A stretch of DNA of 64,000 bases, taken from assembly GCA_002892395.1 (NCBI GenBank), contig NBBL01000003.1:124001-188000 (forward strand). Reading direction: 5' to 3'. This document shows, piece after piece, positions 1 through 8,852 of the stretch. Origin of the DNA: Lachnospiraceae bacterium. Its GTDB lineage: Bacteria; Bacillota; Clostridia; Lachnospirales; Lachnospiraceae. Every line of letters begins with the position of its first letter. Positions within the stretch are counted from its first letter, which is position 1. Below the pieces are notes generated by a model. That model had not been told where the DNA came from. It saw nothing but the letters and a program-made list of their open reading frames with translations, and did no database searches. A program made the position numbers and the translations under genes.

Positions 1-216
1 GTCCTCCGTCTCGTTGTAGCGGTAAAGGTAGACTTCTCCCTCCTCCTCTTCTCCGCTCTCCGGCATCAGGGCAATGTACTCCTGATCCTCAGGCCCTGCA
101 GGGAAAATCGTCAGCACCACGCATTCCAGCTCTCTTCCGTCATCCAGGGTGAGCGTCACCGTGGTGTCTCCGCCTTCGAACAGTCCCTCTTTTTTGTTTT
201 CCCGTTCCTCGCTCAT
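1..216 (-). CDS. DUF1292 family protein (partial, cut by window edge)
   Basis: Seventy-two codons read leftward from an ATG at 216 and run off the window. The N-terminus is a short charged segment, followed by a stretch reading TLTLDDGRELECVVLTIF and then an acidic EEEEGEVYLYRY segment. This matches the small acidic DUF1292 (UPF0473) proteins common in Firmicutes, whose function is unknown and which often sit beside the Holliday junction resolvase RuvX. The start is supported by an AAGGAGATG ribosome site directly upstream. The family assignment comes from reading the translation; the C-terminus is not visible. Confidence 0.75.
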   Translation of the reverse strand, partial: MSEERENKKEGLFEGGDTTVTLTLDDGRELECVVLTIFPAGPEDQEYIALMPESGEEEEGEVYLYRYNETED

Positions 217-266
217 AGTCATCTCCTTATGCTGTTTTTTCTTGCAGCTTTCTCGATTCCAGCTCT

Positions 267-296
267 ATATTAATCGTATCTTTTGTGTTTTTGCAA
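267..296 (-). promoter_or_regulatory. Probable sigma-A promoter of the DUF1292 gene
   Basis: On the minus strand TTGCAA (291-296) and TAATAT (267-272) are separated by 18 bases, about 50 bases upstream of the ATG at 216. The match is good but has not been tested by any computed score. Confidence 0.45.
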
Positions 297-304
297 GAAG
301 AACT

Positions 305-2176
305 TTAAAAACTGTCATCTTCATTTGGGGACGCGTCCCTCATACTCCCGGATAAAGCGGGATTCCTCCGCCTCCCGGTGAAAGCGCTTTTGCAGGTGCA
401 GATGACAAGCTCGTCCCGCGCACGTGTCATCGCCACATAGAACATCCGGCGTTCCTCCTCAAGCTCCTCTCTGCTAAAGGCCTTTCGGTGCGGCACAATG
501 CCCTCGTTGACATCCAGCAAAAAGACAAGGGGAAATTCGAGTCCCTTGGAGCCGTGAAAGGTCATAAGCTGAACCCCGGTGCTTTGCTCCGTTTCCTTTT
601 CCCGCTTTCGAAGCAGTGTTTTCCGAAATTCCTCCCAGTGAGTAAACCAGGCCTCCGGCGTTTGGAAGCCTTCCCCGGAGTCCTGCACCTCCTCCAGAAT
701 CTCCGTCAGCTCTTCGGGATCAATCTCATGCTCCTCTGCATACTTCTTCAAAAAGGCGTCATATCCGATTTCCTGCCGAATCAGACGGATGCCCTCATAG
801 ACATTCTGCTTGGACAAAATCCGGAGTTGATGCTCCAATCGGTTCAATCGTTCCCACATCCAGCGCTCACCGGACTTACTATAGTGGGCGCGGATGCCTT
901 CAATGCTCTCTCCTTCCATTCGAACCGCGTCTCTTCGGATGTATCGATTGGGGCGGTTCATGATGCGAAGCAGATCCCCCGGTTCTTCCATGCCCCTTGA
1001 CAGGCGGAGATACGCACTCAAATCCTTTGCAATCCAATGCTCCATCAGGTTTGGAATCAGCTCCCTAAGCTGAAACGGAATGTTCTCCTCCATCAGCTTC
1101 GCGCTCAAAAGGCGGGGCTGCAGGTTGGTACGGTACAAAACGGCAATCTCCCCATAGCCCATCCCGGCCTTCACCCGCTGCCGGATTTCACGCACCAAAT
1201 AGGCACTTTCCGCCGCCGGATCCGGACACACCACCGTATTGACCGGCTTTCCGCTGCTGCGATGCGCTGCGATCTCCTTTTGAAATCTCCGCTTGTTTTT
1301 TTGAATCAGCCGCCCTGCCGTCTTTACAATCTCCGGTGTCGAACGATAGTTGATATCAAGAATTGTCTGCTTCGCATGGGGATAATCGTTCCGAAAGCCC
1401 AGCATGATCTCGGGTTTTGCTCCCCGGAACCGGTAGATTGACTGGTCATCATCTCCCACAATCGTGAGGTTTGCCTCTTTCCCCGCCATCATCCGCACAA
1501 TTTCATACTGAAGCCGGTTGATGTCCTGAAACTCATCCACAAGAATCCACTGCCGCCGCCGCTGTACGGCAGCCCGGATATCCTCCCGCTCCGTTAACAG
1601 CTCGTATGTCATGCGCAGCATATCTTCATAATCGATTTTATGCAGCGCCCCCAGCGCCTGCTCATAGCTTCGGAATATCTCCCGAAACTGCTGTGCCGGA
1701 CAATGCACCGCGTAGTAGTGGGACAGCTCCGCCCGCTCCTCCTTGACCCGTGCGATTTCAGACAGCAAATTCTGTGCCAGAGCCTTGGGATCTCCGCTCT
1801 CAATGTGATGCTCCCCCACAAGGGCGGTCACCACCGACAGACGCTCCTCCTCCCCAATGACCTGATCCGGCCCATAGCCGTATGCCGTCCTCAGAATTTG
1901 AAAAAAGAAGGAGTGGAAGGTTCCAAAGGTCACTGCCGGGCGCTCCGGAGCCGTGAGAGAAAGAAACCGGCTTTGCATCTCGGACGCCGCAGCCTTGGAA
2001 AAGGTGAGCACCAGAATGGTATGTGCCGGAATCCGCAGGGTCTCAATCAGATAGCGGATCCGGCGAACAATAACAAAGGTTTTTCCCGATCCCGGTCCCG
2101 CCAGCACAAGAAGCGGTCCCCCTCCGTGGGTGACCGCCTCCTGCTGTGCGGCGCTCAATGCGCCCGGATGCTTCAC
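305..2176 (-). CDS. UvrD/PcrA-type superfamily 1 ATP-dependent DNA helicase (short form)
   Basis: A 3'-5' DNA helicase of the UvrD/Rep/PcrA family, expected to act in repair or replication restart. Walker A is LAGPGSGKT (residues 25-33), Walker B is DEFQD, motif III is GDDDQSIYRFRGA and motif VI is YVAMTRARDEL near the C-terminus. At 623 residues it is about 100 shorter than typical PcrA and stops soon after motif VI, so the usual C-terminal tail is missing. I choose the GTG at 2176 because it overlaps the gltX stop as GTGA, which suggests translational coupling. A longer frame reaches 2299, but it would overlap gltX by more than 100 bases and adds only low-complexity Gly/Ser-rich sequence. 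Confidence 0.9.
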   Translation of the reverse strand: MKHPGALSAAQQEAVTHGGGPLLVLAGPGSGKTFVIVRRIRYLIETLRIPAHTILVLTFSKAAASEMQSRFLSLTAPERPAVTFGTFHSFFFQILRTAYGYGPDQVIGEEERLSVVTALVGEHHIESGDPKALAQNLLSEIARVKEERAELSHYYAVHCPAQQFREIFRSYEQALGALHKIDYEDMLRMTYELLTEREDIRAAVQRRRQWILVDEFQDINRLQYEIVRMMAGKEANLTIVGDDDQSIYRFRGAKPEIMLGFRNDYPHAKQTILDINYRSTPEIVKTAGRLIQKNKRRFQKEIAAHRSSGKPVNTVVCPDPAAESAYLVREIRQRVKAGMGYGEIAVLYRTNLQPRLLSAKLMEENIPFQLRELIPNLMEHWIAKDLSAYLRLSRGMEEPGDLLRIMNRPNRYIRRDAVRMEGESIEGIRAHYSKSGERWMWERLNRLEHQLRILSKQNVYEGIRLIRQEIGYDAFLKKYAEEHEIDPEELTEILEEVQDSGEGFQTPEAWFTHWEEFRKTLLRKREKETEQSTGVQLMTFHGSKGLEFPLVFLLDVNEGIVPHRKAFSREELEEERRMFYVAMTRARDELVICTCKSAFTGRRRNPALSGSMRDASPNEDDSF

Positions 2177-3621
2177 TGCAATTTCGCGAGTCCCGCCTGC
2201 AGCCGCTTCAGAGACTCTTCCTTCCCCAGAACCTCCAGAATTTCCGTGGCCCCTGCCGGAGTCATCTGCTTCCCGGAAAGCGCTGTCCGCACCGGCCACA
2301 TGACAAGACCGGTCTTAAACCCGTTTTTCTCTCCGTATTGCTTCAATGTCTCAAACAGCGCCTCATTGGTCCAGCTCTCCTCTTCCTCCAGAAGGGGGAT
2401 CACGGCTGTCAGGATCTCCCGTGCCTTGTCCGGGTCGCACTTGGACTTTTTGTTGCTGTAAAGGCTGATCTCATACGCCGGAACTGCATTGAAGAAATCC
2501 ACCATTTCCTCAATGTCCGGGAAAATTTCAATGCGCGTGCGAACCATTTCCGCCACCCGCTTAAGATCCACCTTTGCCGTCACATAGCGCCTCAGGTACT
2601 GCTCTGCCCGCGCATAAAAGACTTCCGGCGCCATCGCCTTGAGATACTCCCCGTTCATCCAGCGCAGCTTTGTCATATCAAAGACGGCGGGCGACTTGTT
2701 GATCCTGTGATAGTCAAAGACCTTGGCCAGCTCCTCCAGCGTAAAGAGCTCCCGGTCTCCCTCCGGCGACCAGCCCAGCAACGCGACAAAGTTGACCACC
2801 GCCTCCGGCAGGAAGCCCTGCTCGATCAAATCCTCAAATGACGCGTGACCGCTTCGCTTGGACAGCTTCTTATGCTCCTCATTGGTGATGGTGGGACAAT
2901 GCACGTAAATCGGCACCTCCCATCCGAACGCCTCGTAGAGACGATTGTACTTCGGAGAGGAGGAAAGATACTCCTGCCCCCGCACCACATGTGTGATTTT
3001 CATCAAATGATCGTCAACCACGTTGGCAAAATTGTAGGTGGGATATCCGTCGGACTTGATAAGCACCATGTCGTCCAATTCGGCATTGTCCACGGAAATA
3101 TCTCCGTAGATTTCATCATGAAAAACCGTCTTTCCTTCCGCCGGGTTGTTTTGACGAATCACATAAGGCTCTCCTGCCGCCAGCTTTGCCTCCACCTCTT
3201 CCTTTGACAAATGCAGACAATGCTTGTCATACTGCATGATCGTCTCGCCGTTCACCGTTTTCTTTAAGCTGTTCAGACGTGCCTCATCACAAAAGCAGTA
3301 GTATGCCTCTCCCGCTTCCACCAGCTGCTTCGCATACTTCATGTAAATGCCGGCCGCCATGCGCTCGCTCTGCACATAGGGGCCGTAACCGCCATCCTTG
3401 TCCGGACCTTCATCATGCAGGAGACCTGTCTCCTCCAGCGTCCGGTAAATGATCTCCGTCGCCCCCTCCACATAGCGCTCCTGATCCGTGTCCTCAATGC
3501 GCAGAATATAGGTCCCCCCCTCATGCTTTGCAATCAGGTACGCATAGAGCGCGGTTCGAAGATTTCCCACGTGCATTCGCCCGGTGGGACTGGGCGCATA
3601 TCTGGTTCTGATTTTCGTCAT
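2173..3621 (-). CDS. gltX: Glutamyl-tRNA synthetase
   Basis: Charges tRNA-Glu (or, in the non-discriminating form common in Firmicutes, also tRNA-Gln) with glutamate in the cytoplasm. The class I signature appears as PSPTGRMHVGNLR near the N-terminus, with methionine in place of the usual second position of HIGH-type motifs, and the KMSKS loop appears as KKLSKRSG. The length of 482 residues is normal. It is first in a two-gene unit with the helicase, whose GTG start overlaps the gltX stop. No T-box leader fits in the 43 bases upstream. Confidence 0.96.
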   Translation of the reverse strand: MTKIRTRYAPSPTGRMHVGNLRTALYAYLIAKHEGGTYILRIEDTDQERYVEGATEIIYRTLEETGLLHDEGPDKDGGYGPYVQSERMAAGIYMKYAKQLVEAGEAYYCFCDEARLNSLKKTVNGETIMQYDKHCLHLSKEEVEAKLAAGEPYVIRQNNPAEGKTVFHDEIYGDISVDNAELDDMVLIKSDGYPTYNFANVVDDHLMKITHVVRGQEYLSSSPKYNRLYEAFGWEVPIYVHCPTITNEEHKKLSKRSGHASFEDLIEQGFLPEAVVNFVALLGWSPEGDRELFTLEELAKVFDYHRINKSPAVFDMTKLRWMNGEYLKAMAPEVFYARAEQYLRRYVTAKVDLKRVAEMVRTRIEIFPDIEEMVDFFNAVPAYEISLYSNKKSKCDPDKAREILTAVIPLLEEEESWTNEALFETLKQYGEKNGFKTGLVMWPVRTALSGKQMTPAGATEILEVLGKEESLKRLQAGLAKLQ

Positions 3622-3664
3622 AACGATTCCCCCTCACACAAAATGAACTGCAATGACAAGCTTC

Positions 3665-4648
3665 TTATCGCTCCTCCCTGAAATAAGACAAGCCGAGACT
3701 CGCCGGAGGCTGATCCTCCGGACGGTTCTTTCTGCTGGTAAAAATCAATACCAGTATCGTGACCAGGTACGGCATCATCTTGAAAATTTCCTGGGAGGAA
3801 CGGGACAGATTCGGAATATAGAGATAAAGGATGTAGAGCCCTCCAAACAAAATCGAGCCCCAGATTGCATTGTCCGCATTCCAGATCGACAGAATCACCA
3901 GCGCAACGGCAAGCCACCCCCGGTCGCCGAAGCTGTCGTTTCCCCAGGTGCCTCCCAGATACTCCATCACAAAGCAAAGACCTCCCAGCCCGGCGATGGC
4001 CGCCCCCACAATCGTGGCGGCATACTTGTATTTGGAGACATCAATTCCCGCTGCGTCTGCGGTCGCCGGATCCTCTCCCACCGCGCGAAGATTCAGCCCC
4101 CTTCTGGTTTGCAGCAGAAACCAGGTCAAAAGCACTGCGATTACAATGGAAAGATAGGTTAAAAACCCGTAGGAAAAGAAAATCTTCCCCAGCACCGGGA
4201 TCCGGGAAAGCCCCGGAATCGTCTGCCGGTACGCCGTTGCTGTCACCTTCGTTGAAATCTGACCGACGCCGCCTGCCATTTTGGAAAGGGAGCCGCCGAA
4301 AAAGTTGCCGAACCCTGCGCCGAAGGTGGTCAGTGAAAGACCGACCACATTCTGATTGGCTCGAAGCGTCACAGTGAGAAAGCTGTAGATCAGCCCTCCC
4401 AGCATGGAGACAATCAGCGCAAGAAGCAGAGAAATCAGAAGTCCTGTCAATCCGTTGGCGTTCTCTCCCGCCTGCTTCTCGTAAAGAAAGGCACCGATTA
4501 ATCCGGAAATACCGCCCATGTACATGATACCCGGAATTCCCAGGTTCAGATTCCCGGATTTCTCTGTCAAAATTTCTCCGGAAGCACCATACAAAATCGG
4601 AATTCCCTGAATAATGGCGCGTTGAATAAACGTTAACAGCACTGTCAT
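3665..4648 (-). CDS. ABC transporter permease, BMP/nucleoside type (second permease)
   Basis: A 327-residue polytopic membrane protein of the branched-chain/simple-sugar permease family (BPD_transp_2). The start contains GASGEILTEKSGNLNLGIPG, the conserved early segment of the YufQ/NupQ-like permeases that pair with a BMP binding protein. The ATG at 4648 is chosen over a start at 4693 because it has AAGGAGG 9-10 bases upstream and avoids overlap with the preceding permease, which ends one base earlier. It is the last gene of a four-gene importer operon (binding protein, ATPase, two permeases). The likely substrates are nucleosides, by family. Confidence 0.9.
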   Translation of the reverse strand: MTVLLTFIQRAIIQGIPILYGASGEILTEKSGNLNLGIPGIMYMGGISGLIGAFLYEKQAGENANGLTGLLISLLLALIVSMLGGLIYSFLTVTLRANQNVVGLSLTTFGAGFGNFFGGSLSKMAGGVGQISTKVTATAYRQTIPGLSRIPVLGKIFFSYGFLTYLSIVIAVLLTWFLLQTRRGLNLRAVGEDPATADAAGIDVSKYKYAATIVGAAIAGLGGLCFVMEYLGGTWGNDSFGDRGWLAVALVILSIWNADNAIWGSILFGGLYILYLYIPNLSRSSQEIFKMMPYLVTILVLIFTSRKNRPEDQPPASLGLSYFREER

Positions 4649-4649
4649 A

Positions 4650-5753
4650 TCAGCGGTCCTCCTTTTTTCTGATTTGAATCCGATAGCGGACAAAAAACTC
4701 GCATCCGATCAGAAAGAACAGAATAATACCCGTGATGATGGAGGAAAAGTTTTCGTTTAATTTGTACTGAGATGCAATCTGAATCGCCCCCTGCTGCATA
4801 AAGATGAGCAGTCCGGAAATCAACACCATGAAGAGCGGATTGAAATTCGCCATCCATGCCACAATAATCGCCGTAAAGCCTCTCCCGTTTGCCGTGCTGG
4901 TGGACAGCGTGTGGCTGGAGCCTCCCACAATGACCGCTCCCGCGAGACCGCAGATGGCGCCGGAGATGGCCATGGTGCGGAGAATGACCCTGGGAACGTT
5001 GATTCCGGCGTAACGCGCGGTATTCTGACTGGAGCCGACGACGGCAATCTCAAACCCGTGCTTGCTTCTTCTCAGGTAAAAAAACATAAGCAGCGTCACC
5101 GCAAAGACGATCATACAGCTCAGCACGTATTGATTGCCTGCAAACTCCGCACCTCCCATGGAGGGGAACCACCCTGCCCGGGTTTTCTGATTGATGGTTC
5201 CAATGCTGTTTGAGCCCTTGGGATTCTCCCAGAAGCAGATTGCAAAGGTCACAAGCTGCATCGCAACATAGTTCATCATCAGCGTAAACAGGGTCTCATT
5301 GGTGTTGTGCTTCGCCTTGAACCACGCGGGAATCAATCCCCAGATCATGCCTGCAGCCATGCTGCCGATGAGCATACACAGGAGAAGCAGCAGAGCCGGC
5401 AGCCTTCCGGCTCCGTAAATCATAAAGGCCGCACTGACCATACCCCCCATCAGAATCTGTCCCTCTGCGCCGATGTTCCAGAAACGCATGCGAAACGCGG
5501 GGGTCAGCCCCACTGCAACCAGCAATAAAACCACCGTTTCCCGCACTGTGACCCAGAATCGTCTGGCGTTTCCCACTGCCCCTGCATAGAGCGCACTGTA
5601 GACGCCCAGCGGATTGACCTTTGTCACTGCCACAATCACAGCGGCGCAGATGAGCAGGGCGAGAGCCAGTGCAATCAGGTGAATCTGCACGATCTTCCCA
5701 AAGCTGATCTGGTTCCGCTTTGTCATATAGAAGCGAGGTTCGCTCTTATGCAT
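4650..5753 (-). CDS. ABC transporter permease, BMP/nucleoside type (first permease)
   Basis: A 367-residue membrane protein with about ten predicted helices. It contains the family segment RMRFWNIGAEGQILMGG, typical of YufP/NupP permeases of nucleoside importers. The ATG at 5753 has AAGGAGAG upstream and overlaps the 3' end of the ATPase gene by eight bases. It forms the channel together with the following permease gene. The partner assignment is from family and operon context; the substrate is inferred. Confidence 0.9.
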   Translation of the reverse strand: MHKSEPRFYMTKRNQISFGKIVQIHLIALALALLICAAVIVAVTKVNPLGVYSALYAGAVGNARRFWVTVRETVVLLLVAVGLTPAFRMRFWNIGAEGQILMGGMVSAAFMIYGAGRLPALLLLLCMLIGSMAAGMIWGLIPAWFKAKHNTNETLFTLMMNYVAMQLVTFAICFWENPKGSNSIGTINQKTRAGWFPSMGGAEFAGNQYVLSCMIVFAVTLLMFFYLRRSKHGFEIAVVGSSQNTARYAGINVPRVILRTMAISGAICGLAGAVIVGGSSHTLSTSTANGRGFTAIIVAWMANFNPLFMVLISGLLIFMQQGAIQIASQYKLNENFSSIITGIILFFLIGCEFFVRYRIQIRKKEDR

Positions 5754-7281
5754 TTGTGCTCTCCTTCCCTACCGTCCCGGTCATCAAAAGCCCCAGCTGA
5801 TCCTTGGTCGCTTCTCTGGCATCGACAATGCCCGCACATTTTCCGCCCTGAAGCACCAGAATGCGGTCGCAGAGCGCCAGCAGCACATCCAGATCCTCTC
5901 CGACGCAGATCACCGCGGCGCCTGCCTCCTTTTGCTTACTCAGCAAATTATAGATCAAGTAGGAGGAATTGATATCCAACCCCCGCACCGGGTAGGCTGC
6001 CATCATGACCTTGGGATTTCCCGCGATCTCTCTTCCGACCAGAACCTTCTGCACATTGCCGCCGGAGAGACGTCCCACCGGCGTCTCCGTATTCGGCGTG
6101 ACCACCTCCAGCTCGCTGACAATCTGCTCCGCCATCTTCTTCGGTGTCTTTCGGTCCGTCACAAAGGATTTGCCGGAGCGGTAGGAACGCAGCATGATGT
6201 TGTCGGTCAGATCCATGCTGCCCACCAGCCCCATTCCCAGGCGATCCTCCGGGACAAAGGCGAGCCGGACGCCCAGTGCCTCGATCTCCCGGGGCTCCAT
6301 GTTCTTCATATCTCTCTGACTGCCGTCGTCATTGATATAGCAAATTCTTCCCTCATGGGGCTGCAGACCTGCAATGGACTCCAGAAGCTCCTTCTGTCCG
6401 TTTCCGGAAATTCCGGCGATTCCCAGAATTTCCCGCGTCTTAAGCGTAAAGCTGATGTCATCCAGCACCCGGCTTCCCTCTGCATTCAGACAGCTGACAT
6501 GCTCTAACACCAACCGGTCTGCCTTTCCGTCCAGCTCCTTTCGGTGAATGTCCAGATCCACCTTCTCTCCCACCATCATTTCTGTCAGAGAGCTGACGGA
6601 AGCCAGATTCGTATCCACTGTGCCGATGTATGTTCCCTTCCGCAGCACGGCAACCCGATCGGAAATGGAAAGCACCTCATTCAGCTTGTGGGTGATGATG
6701 ATGATTGACTTCCCGTCCCTCTTCATGTTTCTCAAAACTGCAAAGAGCTTCTCGGTCTCCTGGGGCGTCAACACTGCAGTCGGCTCATCCAGAATCAGAA
6801 TGTCTGCGCCGCGGTAGAGTACCTTTATGATCTCCACCGTCTGCTTTTGGGAAACCGACATACTGTATACTTTCTCTGCCGGGTCCAGCTGGAAGCCGTA
6901 CTTTTCTACCAGCTCCCTCACCTCACCCTCCACCTTTTTTCTGTTTAATCTTCCTCTGCCTTCCATACCGAGGATAATATTTTCTGCAGCGGTCAGCACC
7001 GGGATCAGCTTGAAGTGCTGGTGAATCATCCCGATCCCCAGTGCAAACGCATCCTTCGGGGCCCGTATGGTCACTTCCTCTCCGTTCACGAGGATATGCC
7101 CCTCATCCGGAAAATAAATCCCGGAAAGCATGTTCATCAGGGTCGTCTTGCCGCTTCCGTTTTCCCCGAGTATGGAAAGAATTTCTCCCTTTCGAAGCGT
7201 GAGATTGATGCGGTCATTCGCCACCACTTCTCCGAAGCGCTTGCTCACATCACAAAATTCAATGGCATTTCTCTGTTCCAC
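5746..7281 (-). CDS. ABC transporter ATP-binding protein, duplicated (RbsA/YufO type)
   Basis: A fused double ATPase of 511 residues that powers the nucleoside/sugar importer. The first half has Walker A GENGSGKTTL and Walker B ILILDEPTAVL. The second half has the degenerate loop GISGNGQKEL that is normal for this family, where only one site hydrolyses ATP efficiently. I choose the GTG at 7281 (product begins MEQRNAIEF) because GGAGGAG lies seven bases upstream; the ATG at 7308 precedes that ribosome site and has none of its own. It follows the binding-protein gene after an intrinsic terminator, so its expression is probably lower than that of the binding protein. Confidence 0.92.
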   Translation of the reverse strand: MEQRNAIEFCDVSKRFGEVVANDRINLTLRKGEILSILGENGSGKTTLMNMLSGIYFPDEGHILVNGEEVTIRAPKDAFALGIGMIHQHFKLIPVLTAAENIILGMEGRGRLNRKKVEGEVRELVEKYGFQLDPAEKVYSMSVSQKQTVEIIKVLYRGADILILDEPTAVLTPQETEKLFAVLRNMKRDGKSIIIITHKLNEVLSISDRVAVLRKGTYIGTVDTNLASVSSLTEMMVGEKVDLDIHRKELDGKADRLVLEHVSCLNAEGSRVLDDISFTLKTREILGIAGISGNGQKELLESIAGLQPHEGRICYINDDGSQRDMKNMEPREIEALGVRLAFVPEDRLGMGLVGSMDLTDNIMLRSYRSGKSFVTDRKTPKKMAEQIVSELEVVTPNTETPVGRLSGGNVQKVLVGREIAGNPKVMMAAYPVRGLDINSSYLIYNLLSKQKEAGAAVICVGEDLDVLLALCDRILVLQGGKCAGIVDAREATKDQLGLLMTGTVGKESTNA

Positions 7282-7325
7282 GCACACTCTCCTCCGTACC
7301 TGCAGCATTCGTTTGCCGTCAGCTC

Positions 7326-7334
7326 AGTATAGCA
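7326..7334 (-). promoter_or_regulatory. Candidate extended -10 promoter for the ATPase-permease genes
   Basis: The minus strand reads TGCTATACT just after the terminator that follows the binding-protein gene, about 50 bases ahead of the ATPase start. No good -35 is evident (best TTTAGG at 17 bases). It could let the ATPase and permeases be transcribed independently of the binding protein. Confidence 0.4.
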
Positions 7335-7353
7335 TAAATCTCCGGTCTCCTAA

Positions 7354-7391
7354 AGAAAAAAAACGGGCTCTGAAGCATTCTTCAGAACCCG
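7354..7391 (-). terminator. Intrinsic terminator after the BMP binding-protein gene
   Basis: On the minus strand the arms CGGGTTCTGAAG and CTTCAGAGCCCG pair with one mismatch around a four-base loop and run into eight Ts. It lies inside the transporter operon, between the binding protein (ends 7409) and the ATPase (starts 7281). Confidence 0.8.
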
Positions 7392-7408
7392 CAGACCGAT
7401 ATTGGCCT

Positions 7409-8665
7409 TTAATTTACCACCACAGACTCAATTCCATCAACAATGAGATCAAATGCCGGAGCAGCAGCATATTCCGACTCGTGGAAATACCCGTCCGAGA
7501 TGTACTCGGTTCCGTTGGGTGCATAGGTGCTGAGCTTCTTTCCGTTCACTGTGAAGGTGTCCGTATCAAAGACGTGAAGCTCGCCCGTCCGGATCTTCTC
7601 CTCCACCTCAGCCACCTTCTCCTCCGTGCCCTCCGCCACATTGGCGCCCAGCTTCGTGATGCGAACCGCATCCTGGTTGAAGCCCTCGGACCAATCGGTT
7701 GCAATCGGCTCACCGTTCATGACAGACATAATGGCATACTTATAATAGACCGCCCAGTTGTTGGTGGGAGAGGTCAGCGCAGTATTCGGCGCCACACTGG
7801 TCATGTCGATATTATATCCTACGCAGGGAACGCCTTCCTCCTCGCAGGCCGTCGGCGCACCGGTGGTATCTGCGTGCTGTCCGATCAGGACGCAGCCGTC
7901 GGAAATCAGCTGCTTCGCGGTCTCCGCCTCCGCTGCCGGATCCGCCCAGCTGTTGGTGTAAAGCACCTTCATTGTCACCTCCGGCACCACGCTCTTTGCC
8001 CCCAGGTAGAAGGCGGTAAAGCCGGAGATCACCTCCGCATAGGGGTAGGCGCCTACGTATCCCATTTTGCACTGCTCCGGGGTAATCTTGCCCGCATCCA
8101 TCATTTCCTTCAGCTTCATGCCGGCGACGACACCGCTCACGTAGCGCGCCTCGTAAATATTGTCAAAGAAGTTATGAAAATTGGAAAGCCCGGACGAAGC
8201 CGCCTGATAGCCGGTCGCGTGGCAGAACGTAAGCTCCGGGTGGGCGGTGGCCGACTCCATCAGATAGCTCTCGTGACCAAAGCTGGTGCCGATGACAAGC
8301 TGGCAGCCGTCGCTGACCAGATCCTCTGCCGCATCCAGAGCGGACTCGTCCTCCGCGATGTTCATCTTCATGACAAGCTGATCCTCTGAAAGCCCCAGCT
8401 CCTTAACTGCGGACTGAATCCCCGTCATGTGGGAAGCGGAGTAGCCTTCATTCTCATCGCCGATAAAGAAAATTCCGACCTTGAGATCCTCCTTCGCAAT
8501 CCCCTTCCCGGCTTCGGAGGCCGCCTTGGTTTCCTCTGCAGCAGAACTGCCGGATTCCATAGAGGCGCCGGTGGCGGAAGCGGGGGCAGAGGCCGAGCCG
8601 CCACAGCCCATCAGCAGGCTTCCTGCGATGGATACAGCACAAAATGCACGCAATCCTTTTTTCAT
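7409..8665 (-). CDS. BMP family ABC transporter substrate-binding lipoprotein
   Basis: The extracytoplasmic receptor of the importer. The start is a lipoprotein signal peptide ending LLMGC, with Cys21 as the predicted lipidation site, followed by a Ser/Ala/Glu-rich linker. The mature part carries the PnrA/Med-like fold landmarks, including VGIFFIGDENEGYSASH, DGCQLVIGTSFGH and KMGYVGAYPYAEV. Family members bind purine and pyrimidine nucleosides; that role here is by family. It is first in the operon, with GGGAGG ahead of the ATG, and its transcript is expected to end mostly at the hairpin at 7354-7391. Confidence 0.92.
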   Translation of the reverse strand: MKKGLRAFCAVSIAGSLLMGCGGSASAPASATGASMESGSSAAEETKAASEAGKGIAKEDLKVGIFFIGDENEGYSASHMTGIQSAVKELGLSEDQLVMKMNIAEDESALDAAEDLVSDGCQLVIGTSFGHESYLMESATAHPELTFCHATGYQAASSGLSNFHNFFDNIYEARYVSGVVAGMKLKEMMDAGKITPEQCKMGYVGAYPYAEVISGFTAFYLGAKSVVPEVTMKVLYTNSWADPAAEAETAKQLISDGCVLIGQHADTTGAPTACEEEGVPCVGYNIDMTSVAPNTALTSPTNNWAVYYKYAIMSVMNGEPIATDWSEGFNQDAVRITKLGANVAEGTEEKVAEVEEKIRTGELHVFDTDTFTVNGKKLSTYAPNGTEYISDGYFHESEYAAAPAFDLIVDGIESVVVN

Positions 8666-8718
8666 TGTTTTTCCTCCCTTGATGACCGGCGATTGCCGGT
8701 ACCGTTAGAAACAGTACT

Positions 8719-8747
8719 TGTATACCATATTTACCGGGTTCACGCAA
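8719..8747 (-). promoter_or_regulatory. Probable promoter of the BMP transporter operon
   Basis: The minus strand has TTGCGT (8742-8747), a 17-base spacer and TATACA (8719-8724) preceded by TGG (extended -10), about 55 bases ahead of the ATG at 8665. Confidence 0.6.
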
Positions 8748-8761
8748 GGGAAGGCAAGAAG

Positions 8762-8848
8762 GAAATGCCGGGTTTAAGCCGGCAAAGGCAAAGGGAAATG
8801 CCGGGTTTAAGCCGGCAAAGGCAAAGGGGAAATGCCCGTTTTACCCGG
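8762..8848. repeat. Tandem 33-base repeat between trkH and the BMP gene
   Basis: Two near-identical 33-base copies begin at 8762 and 8795 (GAAATGCCGGG...), and a degenerate third begins at 8829. Each copy holds a short palindrome, GCCGG/CCGGC around a seven-base loop, so the transcript of the trkH 3' end can form two or three small hairpins. Confidence 0.8.
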
Positions 8849-8852
8849 AAAC

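Noticed and set aside
2177-2299. N-terminal extension of the helicase to 2299
   Set aside because: It overlaps gltX by more than 100 bases, and the added residues are low-complexity Gly/Ser-rich sequence.
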